DNA from: Lepidurus packardi
Taxonomy: Eukaryota; Arthropoda; Branchiopoda; Notostraca; Triopsidae
Direction of reading: 5' to 3'
Assembly (NCBI GenBank): GCA_023053545.1
Contig: JAKZAN010000004.1
Coordinates: 8,804,001-8,868,000, forward strand
Length of the DNA stretch: 64,000 nucleotides
The notes beneath the pieces were generated by a model. The model was given only the letters and a program-made list of their open reading frames with translations. It had not been told where the DNA came from and did no database searches. Both the position numbers and the translations under genes were made by a program. This document shows, one piece after another, positions 28,101 through 39,144 of the stretch (positions are counted from its first letter, which is position 1; each line of letters opens with the position of its first letter).

Positions 28101-29519
28101 TTACTAAAACCTAATTGCTAATAATACTTACTACAAAATTACTGAAAAATAATGCACTAGAAAGCGTATTGCAATTTAACACAGACGTGAACTTTTTAAC
28201 ATCTTTTTCCCAATTTCTCAAGAAGAGAGAGAAAAAACAAAACGCTCCACTCAAATCTTTACAACCTACTTCAAGTTTCCAAATTGTGCATCGCGAGATA
28301 TGCACCGAGACCTCAAAGTAAAAGAAAGTTACTTCGAGGATGGAAAACGGTTCTATTGCGGGAATGGGACGCATTCAAAGTTGGGGTATAACAATAGTCC
28401 CCGGGAGCTGTCTATTATGCTCTCTCTTTGCGTATAACGTGTTCCTAGCCCTAAAGTTGTACTCCAATCATTCCTCATTCGTCCAACTGCCCTATACCTC
28501 CAGTGTACCACAGAAACAGCACTCTAAAATACCCACAAACAAAAATCCAGCGAAACCCCTTTCGCAACAATCTGTTTCTACATATAGCTACGACAAGGTA
28601 CTGCAGTAATTTATCCCAGGTATAACACGTCACTTCTGCAGCTTTTTGTTCCTTCGAAAGTCTTCCTATGCGACCTTTTGGCGTGTGGATTTTTTTAGAA
28701 AAAGAAAAAAATTAAAAGTTACTTTCAAATATGCATTTCTTCACTCTCTTTTGAGCATCCACCTCCACTTCTTGCGAGGCCAAAAGCTACAGCACAAGCA
28801 AAAGAGAGCTGATAAGAGAAAAGGAAGTAAAAAGTGGTGTTAACCATGAACAACCTGTCAGTGGAATATAAATGATGGCGTGTCTATCTGACTAAACTTT
28901 GCGCTCACCCCTTTTCTCTCTCGCTCTCACCCTCTCTTTCCCTCGTTTTTAATTGGACACGAGCACTTAAGTACTCCAAGATGCCTTCTCTTCCTTTCAC
29001 CCGACACTTCCTGCACCTTCTTAAACCTTCCTATTTCTTCGTATTTCTTCCAAATAGTCCTTCTTTTCGTAGTTTGTACATTACACGTGAAACGCTTCGA
29101 TAACAATAGGAATGGCAAGAATAGCAATGGTTACACCTAAGAAAAAAAAAGAAAAATGTGGAATATATACTTAAGGAGAGGAGGATTTGGTTGCTTTTCA
29201 CAACAGAAATCAAATTTCCCTTTTTAGGATTACCGTATCATCGGAAAGGGTTTTGAAAGTACGTGCTGAAGCACAAGTTATGAACTATTGCTTCACTTTA
29301 AGGCAAACAGTAATAATGCGTACACGGTGCATGTACACATAAACTTGAGGAGAGGAACGGGAAGATTTTGCAACTCAGGATTCTGACGATTGGTTCTTGT
29401 GTACTTTGGACAGAAAACACACCGGAGAGTAGCAGATCAAGGACTCACTCCTTTAAGCATTTACTCTGGTGCAGTACCTAGAGATTTCTACATAAAAAGC
29501 ACGTAAAAACCAAAACGTT

Positions 29520-32500
29520 ATGGGCCACGGAGAGGGATTGCCACCCACTTCAAGTGAAGAAGATGACGCCCGAAGCCATCCTTCTGCTCAATTAGCTTCA
29601 CAATGGCTGAACCGCTTGGTTCTAAGACCCTCCACCATGTACTCGACCGACGCCAGTCGGAATGCTAACAACTTCACCACAAACAGTCACAATGCCAATC
29701 ACTCATTAGCCTCCAGTTCGTCGAATCAGCAAGCCAAGTTGGTATGGTCGCTAACAGGTTGGCGCCGCAAATGCTTATTCATCTTGCTCATTGTCCTCAC
29801 CACTATTGTTGTCACCAACTTGGCCCTTACGCTATGGTTGTTACGTTCCATGCAATTTTCCTTGGTAAGTTCCCTTTTTTCTATTTAGTTTATCAACCCA
29901 ACTTTATAGAGAACGCCTCTCCTTTTTAACTGATACTGGTCACGGAGGTTTTTGGTTTTTCACGATTTTTGTGATTTTTATGATTTACTCGATTGAGCCA
30001 TTTTACCCTATTTTCCTCACTCAGCAGTTCTATGATTTCCTCACGAGACTTCATGAAGATTTATATACAATTTTCATGACTTGTATGATTAACTTTTGGC
30101 ACGTTTAATGACAATAATAATTTTCGAGATTTTCATGCTTTCACGATTTTCATGAATTTCAACGATTGCTATAAATGGTGCTGACGATTTTTTACTTAAC
30201 TATAACGATATTAGGAGTTTCGCGACTTTCGCGATTCTAATAATTGCAATGATTTATCGATCCTAATGATTATTATTTCTTCATGATTTCATTTCATACA
30301 TTATTATCTATGGTTTAAGGATCTTCGCGATCCATTATTATCTATAATTTAAGCATATTCGATTTTCGTGATTCTCAGAGTTTCAAGATTTACATGATAC
30401 ACTATCTATGATTACGGACATGATCTTCACGATTTTTGCGATTTTTCGGTTTAATGATTGAACGACTTTTCACAATTTCGAACTTCGCTCTTATGGAGAA
30501 ATACCCAGAACAAAATTTAGCTAGCAACAAGGTTAACGAAAAAGCCTACAGAAAAAACCCATAAGGGAGTCATTTTTAACCTACCACAAGCAAGATCAAA
30601 TAGAATTTGCCTTGGCGTATTCTCCTTCTTTTCTTCAAGCATATCGTATATAAAAGAAGTCAGTTTAAAGAAACAGATGAAATAAAATAAAAAAAGTTAA
30701 TACTTTTTTTTGTAACCCCAAGAACGTCATTTGGATCTATCAAGTCCGAAAAGTCGAGCTCTTGTTGCATCTCTAGGGAAATTATGGGTCCGCAGCTGGC
30801 ATGAAGAATCAGAAGAAAATGGGTCTTGGGAACAAAGTGTAGTAGCATCAGCGTGTCGTGGCATTAAGACACACAGTATTGTTATAGCTTTGTCCGTGTC
30901 ACCTTTGTGTTAGCGTTTACTGTTTAGGTTTGCGTCGTTAGAAAAAGAAGGATTGGGGAATAGCCCCCCCAAAAAATACAGAGAAATAGATAGGAAAGAA
31001 TAGAGAAAGGGTAATTGTTATCAAGAAAGTGTTGATTGTCAATCCCCAGGTCATCATAAGAAATCCCCATATGAAGAATGTTACCACGCTGTCCTATTGG
31101 TCATTGAGTTTTCTCTTTCTTTTATAAGCGTATGGACAACCAGAAATAAGAAATAAGAAGGGTATCAGGAGGCGCCAACCTCGAGGCGGATAAAAGCTAA
31201 AAGAGGAGAGAAATTCCAGGCCTCTTTATTTGTCTTTTTTTTATCGATCGTTATAAAACATACCAAACAGCAAATTCCTGGGGAAAAATTATCGGCTTCC
31301 TTAGAACAAACTTTCAGGGAGTGGGGGAGGGGGAACGTGGTGCTTCTTTAAGGAACAATCTTAAGTAGTTTTCGACACTTGGAACGCTTCTCGTGTCACG
31401 CAACCTTCAATCATGATTGAGAGAGAAAAATTACTTTTTTTCATTGCACATTTTTTTCATTGACATATGAACAACAAATTGCTGGGGATTCTATATAATT
31501 TAATATAGAAAAAAGATTTTCCCAAGTTTCAACATGTACTTCAAATATAACTTGAGATATTACTTTCAAATGGCCTATAACTTGAGATCAAAAATAAAAT
31601 GTATACTGAAAGAGTGAAATTTTGTTCTTCGACCATTGTTTAGTTATGCCAATCTAACTCGGATAATTGGAATCCATTTCGTTAACTCAAACTTCATAGT
31701 TGATGTGTTTGGTTATTTCACCACTCTAGTTTGTATATAATTCGACTCTATTTGAATATCGTTTTTATTTTGTCGTTACACAGGAAGGAATTGGTAACCT
31801 TAGAATCGTTCCTGGAGGGGTGCAGTTGAATGGGGAGGCCATGTTCATGGATTCATTGTTGACTTCATCTATACGGAGTCGGAAAGGATCTTCCATCGCT
31901 TTGGAATCTTCACATAATGTGACGCTAACCACACGAGACGCTAACGGCCGGATTGCCAATCGGCTTTTCTTGGGTATTTTTGGAAATCCTTCCATCTGAT
32001 CCCTTCCATTTTTTCCTTCTTCTCTTCTTCCGTTCGGAAGAAAATTTCTCTCCAGACTTTCGGGTTGTAGAGTGTATCCGTTTTATAAGTGGCTTAGGAT
32101 ACTTTTGTATTTTTTAAGAATTATTTTTTCCATTTCCTTTAGGAGAAGACAAGTTGGAGGTGTTGGCCAAAGATTTTAGAATAACCAATGCCCGGAAAGA
32201 AACCTTGTTTGCAGCGAATAAACATGAAGTCGTTGTTGGTGCCGACACTCTTCGCGTTACGGGTAAACGAGGAAGAATAATAACCTAAAAACACAAAAAC
32301 TGAGAATCTTGGGAAATCTTGAAGAATTCGTGTGTGATTCTTTCTTTGGTGTTATGTTGGATTTGCATTGCTACACGCTGTAGGTGACGGCGGAGCAGTT
32401 TTCAGTGGATCGGTACAAACTCCAGTTGTACGTGCTCAACCAGGAAACGATCTCAAGTACTTTAAATTTTCAAACATTCATGATAAACACCACCTGAACC

Positions 32501-33709
32501 TATTTCTATGGTTTCCATCTCTAGGTTAGAGTCTACCACACGATCCTTGCAAGTCACAGCGCCTTTAGGAATCGCTTTGGAATCCCGAGCGGGAGATGTA
32601 ATCATTTCCTGCTTAGGTGATATGAAACTCACCTCAACTGGAAGTTCAGTAAGCATAACATCAAAAATATCTTTAACACTGCACAACCTAGTGAGAATAA
32701 AACAAAAATAGAACTCCAAACAGAACTAAACCGTTCGCTAAAACATCGTTAGAAACAAAACCAACCTTCAAAATAAAACAGATTTTTTAAAAATAAACAT
32801 AAATTAATGGCTATAAACACTTACGAAATGCCAATTATATCACTGTTACTATAATGTTAACCAAAAAACGTAATATAATAAAAAAAGGACAGTCAATTTT
32901 TTTAAAAAAAGTTATCGTGTATAAGTTAGTAATTAACATCTTCTAATTATAGAGCCTTTATGATTATATTTTTTAATTTTCCAACTTTCAATAAATGAAC
33001 TTAAACTTGTAAATTCTCTACCTACAAACTCTAAAGCTAGACCCAAGAAATGTAAATTGCAATTAAAGCAATAAAAGCACGCTATTTTGTAACTGAACAA
33101 TGCTTCAAAACAAGTGTCCCAAATGAAAAAAATACAATTAAACATTATACATTAAAATACTCAAATTAAACATCTACAGTTTTAAATTTTTTAAAAGGTT
33201 TAATATAACAATTAAACAGTTTACTCCTAAAACAATACGGCATTTAAAGCCATTTTTAATACCGAATTGGATAATATGAATTGAAGGTGTACGTACTGTA
33301 ATTGAACGTACTGTTATTTATGATATTACAACTTGGGCATTACAACTAGAAACCACAAAAAATGATAATAAAATTATATTTTAATAGTTCTGAATTCGTT
33401 TGAAAATTGAAGATGCAGAGCAAATATTCGAGAATATTACCTTTATTTTTCTTACAGATTCGCTTGGATTCGTCTAGTGTCACCATGCCAAATTTAAAGA
33501 CGGTCATTGCCACTTCCAAGATAACTCCACGTCCTTCCCCCGTTAGTGTTTTGTCTCCGAGCAGCAATTACGGTGTTCCTAGCATTGGTAGCAGTAGCAG
33601 AGGTAGCACAGCAGTGCAAGTGTTTCAATTGTGTGCCTGCAGTAGCGGCCGCTTATTCTTAGCGCCAGCTGACGCCTTTTGCTTAGCCGATACTTCCATT
33701 TGTACTTGA
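29520..33709 (+). CDS. Gamma/delta-type sarcoglycan
   Basis: Subunit of the sarcoglycan complex, which stabilises the dystrophin-glycoprotein complex in the muscle membrane. Six exons: 29520-29864, 31784-31973, 32143-32262, 32384-32456, 32525-32648, 33458-33709 (367 aa). It is a type II protein: a cytoplasmic N-terminus of about 80 residues, rich in Ser and Asn, one membrane helix at about 84-108 (KCLFILLIVLTTIVV...), and an extracellular beta-rich part. The C-terminus carries the conserved cysteine cluster of this family (LCACSSGRLFL, then C359 and C366). Exons 2-5 encode the repeating beta segments (VTLTTRDANGRI, LEVLAKDFRITN, LQVTAPLGIALES). Exon 1 and exon 2 are separated by a 1.9-kb intron, unusually long for this window. 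Arthropods normally have one gamma/delta-type gene. Confidence 0.9.
29935..30490 (+). repeat. Degenerate A/T-rich repeat of the TTTCATGATTT type in sarcoglycan intron 1
   Basis: About 550 bp densely filled with variants of TTTTCACGATTTTCATGATT at a period near 9-12 bp (CACGATTTTTGTGATTTTTATGATTT and related forms). Copies are diverged, so this is an old simple-sequence expansion. Confidence 0.7.
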
Positions 33710-36700
33710 AAAACCAAAAACCAAATACCCGGAACTACTCGAAAAACTCATCTCTATATAAAACGTTGTGAAATCAAGAATGAATGGTTGTGCTTTGCCC
33801 GGAATTATTTGGGAGCGATAGCGAGGGAGAACGTTAAAGAGAATACAGAGTGCCTATTATCTGTTATATTTAAAACAAACATTCTTTTCAATTTCTAGGC
33901 TTAGAAACTCACGCAAATTTTACGACACGAAATACGCCCCCACTTTTAGAATTCATCCAATAATCTCAGATATGTTTTTAATATTTTCAAATTATTGCCT
34001 TCCACATTGTTGAAAGTTTATACCCTGTTAATTGCTACAACAGCCCAAAAGGTGGCCCGAAACACCGTAATTGCTTTCAAGACCACGCGGATCAGACAGT
34101 TTGATTACTTTCGAGTTATAAACCCCCAATTTTCCTTCATTTCTAATCTGATAGGTCAAATGTGGCGGACCATAAGCTTGACAAAGTCCGGTATAGAGTA
34201 AAAAGAAGCTACAATGCCGCCAACAGAAATAAAAAAGCCTCCAAAACGATCAGCCAGAAACCCCTCAACCTGTCACCGGATTGATTTCGATAGGACCAAA
34301 GCAATATAACGTCTTATCTACCAAAGTTATCATACCGCCAAACCCAACGCATCGTATACGTCAAAGTTCTTATGAATTTACACAGAACCGAAAGATGACT
34401 CCTCGATGACCATATTGCTAGCCAAGAAGCACGCAAAACACAAATAATACGATCCTGTTTTTAATTTTTTTACTATATATCCTAGCCCTGAAATATATAT
34501 ATATCCTAGCCCTGACCTCGATGCAGCTTACGCAAGCCGTCGAACGCCAACAATGAATCCCGTGCTGTTGTTTATTGGACGTGAAAATCTCATGGTAAAA
34601 AAAGAGTGGACAAATTCTCTGTTGGTGTGAATGCGATACCTGGTATCGTCGCCTAGTGCTCTTCATATTGGATGACCAATCCGTGAGATGTTCGTTGACA
34701 GGTCCTTGAACAATAACCTGCTCATATGGCCGTCGCTGAAGCCTTATAAAGGTCCGCTACGGAGGTCTACTAGATGCCATTGTTTCTCTTTACTTCGCCG
34801 AGATTTTCTGTGTTCTGCAAGGTGTGCAATAGAAGAACAGAAAAGCTGAACGGGAATTCCTATAAAAAATCCTTCTTAAACAGGTACAAAACTAATTAAC
34901 TAGCGGTAATAAATCCTTGCTCTGAGCTATTGCTATCTCTCCTTCTACGTGGGTGGACCCGGTGATCTGCTGGGAGTGAACGTAAAAAAAGGACTCATCA
35001 ATAGATCCAACAGGGTTCTGGGTTCCAAAGCTCCTTAATCCTCAGGTTAGCCCAACTTGATTGAAACCTTCCCTGATTAGAACACAACGAAAGTTTTCTT
35101 TCTGACGCTCGTTCGCTTTTATCGCCTTAGTAATCAAACAATCACCACCACCTCACCACCTCAGCTTAATTCATTAGCCCAAAGTAAACGTTTCCACGGC
35201 AGCTTTTTCAACTTTCAAGCAATAGCAAAGCTTAAGATTCTAAAAAAGTACTACACCAAAAGACCAGAAGAGACAGAAAAACGAAAGACTCCAGCAAAAT
35301 CAGAAAGTTGTCCTCCCGAAAAACGCTTGTTATAAAACTTGTTCTTATTTAGGAAAGTTAGATTTCCAAAGAAATGAGTAGAGAAGTATTTAACCCACTT
35401 TATTGCATTCCAAAAGGAATGCATGGTCGCCTACGAAGCATATCTCGAGCAGTCTAGCATTTATTCCTTCCCAAAGTATTAAAAATCCGAGATATCGCTA
35501 CAGCATCCTTTTTGCTCTTTAATTTGGAATTTCCGACTAACTGACACTAATGGTCAACTTCGGAGCTTCTAAAGAAAACACAAAAATAAATATAAAGCCT
35601 TAAATCTTGTTTTAAGACATCGAAAACAAGGCTAATATGCATTGTCTTTGAAGCTGGCACAGTTACAAAGGCCCAAGTTAGAAATTAGCCCGAAAACCAT
35701 CATTAAAACAAAAATACGGAACGATCCAACACTATAAAGGACCGAAAGCATCAAGATTAGCGAACTCAGGAAGAAACCAGGGGGTTAATCCGACAAGACA
35801 AGTGCCTAGGGGGCTCTTAACATGTTACGGGTACACAAAAGTCCATTGTTGGGAAAGGGTCGGTGAGGTTAGTGTACATGGTAGGGTTTTCTTGTAAACA
35901 ACAAAAGGGGATAGAAAATGACAGTGCCCAGCCATTTCCAGTTAGGGTCGATGTTGCCAAAAGGGAACACCTGTTGGGACGCCAAGCTCATTACTATTGC
36001 GCTCCTTTGGTAACACACGTACTGACGTACTGATCTACAAGCTGTAATCTCCTGCTTTTTCCGATTCCCCCACATACCCTATACGTCTCTATGCTCGCTT
36101 TTAACCTCTACTCAACTATTAATCAATGACCAAACTATAACGTTTCCACGAACCTATGGATACATCTAAAGTAATGTATACGTGTAAGGAAATAGATCAA
36201 ACGGGGCATTTACCACGAGAAGCAAAGGAGAGAAAAAAAAGGAAGCAAGAGCTATTTATCCACAACACCAGCACAACTCAGGACCTCGGAAAGTGAAATA
36301 TTCTTGCTAACAACAAGCAGCCTACCCAAATTCTTCCATTTATCTAGGATTCTTTGCTACATCTGCTTATATTACAGGTCCTGGGCAAGTCGTAAATATT
36401 TTTCCTGAACTTTTCAACCAGCCGCATTTGCTTTGCTGTCAAGCTCTGTTAGAATGCAAAAATATTTTTGTGTAACCCCAAGTTTCTACAAGACTTATAG
36501 TCCTACTCTATCTTCTTCCTCTTCGTTGTTTTTATTTTTTAGAAAAAGGAAACTTGATACATGCATTCTTTTTTAATTACTGCATTTCGCACATATATAG
36601 CAGTAATATAACAAATTCCAGTCATTTTTCATTACGAGTTGATCCCAGATTGAGCTTTTTAAAAGCTTCAGAATGTCTACTGGAGTTTGTATGTGTTTAA

Positions 36701-36836
36701 CTTGGAATGCAATGAAATGAAGGACGAGATAAGAGACATTGAATGGACAGAAATTCGTTAACGCGCAAGGGTTGACGGGTTAAAACCTCCAACCGCAGAG
36801 ATCGGGAGGTTCCGGGCAGTCTTTTGTGTGGCAGCC
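33710..36836. other. Intergenic, sarcoglycan to neuropeptide gene
   Basis: No supportable gene. It contains a tandem duplication of TATATCCTAGCCCTGA around 34476-34516 and several short spurious frames on both strands. Confidence 0.5.
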
Positions 36837-36844
36837 TATATAAA
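36837..36844 (+). promoter_or_regulatory. TATA box of the calcitonin-type gene
   Basis: TATATAAA at 36837 precedes an initiator-like TCTCACTG about 30 bp downstream. The start codon is about 300 bp further on, after a possible 5' UTR intron with its acceptor CTCTTTTAG near 37119. Confidence 0.5.
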
Positions 36845-37175
36845 GCGCCGACTTGAACAGGCAAGTGTCTCACTGTCCCAGCTGAGTTCTCGTGAAAAGC
36901 GTCTAACCTCCACAGTATCTTGGAATTTGAATTTTTGCTTTCCCGAAACGATTTCTAACCATTCAAAACGCCCTAGTTCTATACAATATCTTCACTTTGA
37001 TCACCGTATATAGTCATCAGTCTGATAATCCCCCGTGCTTTTAGGAAGGTTAGTTTCAGTTAAATCCAGTCACCTTTGGGTCGTCCCAAACCTTCTTAAC
37101 CCCTCTAACCTCTTTTAGGTGGATCCGAAACTAATTTCAAACTAATTTTTGGACCACTTTTCCCATAAGGTCAAG

Positions 37176-38522
37176 ATGACGCGGCATTTGAGTCTTTGTT
37201 TCGTAATCGTCTTTATGGCAGCAATTGCCGTCAAGGGCACTGAAGCTACCAACACGGATAACGCCAATCTCCAAGACGTCATCGACAGGTAAATAAAATA
37301 CAAAACGAAAGATGAAAAGCTGGTCATTTATTCAATTGTAAGTTTTCGCAAGCGTTTTCCTTTTTAAGCAATTTCCTTCGTTTCTATCCCTTACGACTCT
37401 TATTCGTCGCTATACCAACTGATTTCATTTGAGCACCTTCCAATCCATTCGTTTGCCATGTCGTTCCTATGCTATATTATTACTGAAAATCTTTAACATA
37501 GTTTGTTGCAAGCGTTCCCAGCCCCAAACTTTGAGCAAATTGCTCCATTATTTATCATCTAGAGAAGACTCACTTGTTTTCCTATCTCTTTTTCGTGTTT
37601 CTTTCCCTGCCTTAAAACCCATAGCGAACCAAACTATCGCTCTGTAACTCCAAAACCCAGTAATTTCAAAGCTGCAGAGCTGTTACAAACTCTGGCAACG
37701 CTTAAGTTGCATGCAAACTCTGCCCCCGCAAGCTTTTCCAATTTGCCTGCCAACTCCAAATCGAACTCGGAAACTCCCAAAACCTCGCAAGTAGTTTCTT
37801 TTGCCTGACAAAACTCTCTGTATAACACTGTAGAACTCTATTCGCACTCGCCTCACACTTTTCACCTACTTTAATGATGTTGTCTGCGTAAAAACTACAC
37901 CTGCCAGCCGTGTATGCCCCTTTTTGCCTCTCGCTAACTGCTCGAACTAACATTCAGACGCGCCCCAAGACCGAAAATCGAACTTTTTGATCCCATTGTT
38001 TAGGCATCTCAAACACATAGACAACAATCGCCAAACCTTGTCGTTGCTAAAGCAGCTGATTCAAGACATGGACCAAGACATGCAACAAGTGAGGTAACGA
38101 TTGAAAACTCCAAACTTATCATGTTGAAATTATTCATTTCCCGTTAATGATTATCAACATTATATAGGAAACGCACTTGCTATTTCAATGCGGGCATGTC
38201 GCATAGCTGCGACTACAAAGAAGTGATTGGCGCAGTGGATGAAGCCAACTACTGGAGCTCGGAAATGAGTCCTGGGCGACGAAAGCGATTCTCTACCCAG
38301 TATTACCCTAAAGCAGTTTCCGCGACGAATGTTTGGACAAAACTCATCTACCAGCCTAACAACCCACGCCCTAGCCAAACGGGGGCAGAATCTAGTGATG
38401 AACCAGAGATTATGGCGCTACCAGCATGGAAACCTGAGAGCCAGGATTCTTTAGCGTTGATGGGTAGCCAAAATGCACTGGGGAACTCTCAACACGGGCC
38501 AGAGCAACAACTGCAACAGTGA
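37176..38522 (+). CDS. Calcitonin-type neuropeptide precursor, splice form A
   Basis: Exons 37176-37288, 38004-38093 and 38168-38522 give a 185-aa secreted precursor. Residues 1-24 form a signal peptide (MTRHLSLCFVIVFMAAIAVKG...). After a spacer, KR at 69-70 releases a peptide from T71 (TCYFNAGMSHSCDYKE...) to P103, followed by G104 and RRKR. The mature product is predicted as 33 residues with a disulfide C72-C82 and a C-terminal proline amide. Length, N-terminal Cys loop and Pro-amide match the calcitonin pattern, and CDYK...YW...SPG recalls arthropod calcitonins; the name rests on memory of that family. The 3' exon continues with a Gln-rich tail without further dibasic-flanked amidated peptides. 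A TATA box lies upstream. Confidence 0.65.
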
Positions 38523-39144
38523 CAATGCTCGGAGACAACAATTTTTAAGCTCCACTCTACTCTCCCCCACATAAAAACCCATATAACCAGGTTCGCACAA
38601 CACAACTTTAGAAATCCTTTTCTTTCTCAACACTTCTCTCGCGGTTTGCGAGTTCCGCGTCATTTACGAACCCCCCTTTACTATACCTACGCCCTAACAA
38701 TGAATCCCAATTCTCCCAAACTCTAAACCATGATTTCTAGGTGCCCCTCTTCCTTTCTAGATGGACGCTCCTCTGTTTTTAGTACGGTTCCAAGACAACA
38801 ATGAAACTTGGAGAGGCTTCAACAATGAAATTTAGAAAGGTTTCACCACTCAGACACGCTGTGCTTTTCTAGTTAAGCGGGTCAAGGGTTGGCCTAGGCG
38901 AATATGGTTTCTCAAATGGAGGTTTTTCTTTGTTAGGACCAAGACAGATTTTTCGTTGTTGGCCAAGCACTGCCGTGCCTTCCCTCGACGTCCTCTTTGT
39001 GAGATGCTGCACCAAGTGCAGCTCCGTATGCGGATTACCAACCGAGCCTCTTGCGTTACGATGGGTAATGATTGCGACAATGGAGAATGGATCTTCGGTG
39101 GAGGCGATTTCAACTATTGGGACAACAATGGACCCGGCCGCTAA
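37176..39144 (+). CDS. Calcitonin-type neuropeptide precursor, predicted splice form B
   Basis: The same first two exons (37176-37288, 38004-38093) can splice to 38937-39144 instead of 38168. The acceptor TTTTTCTTTGTTAG/G gives exactly the phase needed (AG|G) and an open frame of 69 codons to a stop, making a 136-aa precursor. The exon encodes a second Cys-loop peptide: after R104, ASCVTMGNDCDNGEW... ends FNYWDNNGPGR-stop, so P134 should be amidated using G135. It shares the Cys loop, NYW and PGR features with form A but little else. An earlier Cys pair (C80, C89) precedes it. The exon lies downstream of the form A stop. Supported by phase, acceptor and peptide logic only. Confidence 0.55.

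Larger units (their letters stand above)
15269..29519. other. Gene-poor 14-kb region
   Basis: No coding region could be supported here. Open frames are short, lack splice partners and match no family I recognise. Much of the sequence is pyrimidine-rich (TTCTTCTT, CTTTTT tracts) or AT-rich. Distinct pieces are listed separately: a 22-bp tandem repeat, a degenerate TTTCTGCCGAA repeat, a 32-G tract and a possible TATA promoter with a non-coding exon. The region could contain enhancers or a distant 5' UTR exon of the sarcoglycan gene. Confidence 0.5.

Noticed and set aside
28340-28609. 89-aa frame with a hydrophobic segment upstream of sarcoglycan
   Set aside because: A single hydrophobic stretch is weak evidence, and the frame ends without splice signals or known motifs.
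37176-38522. Ion transport peptide/CHH or allatostatin C for the neuropeptide gene
   Set aside because: Only two cysteines in the peptide and a Pro-amide end; ITP/CHH needs six cysteines, and allatostatin C has a much shorter loop and peptide.
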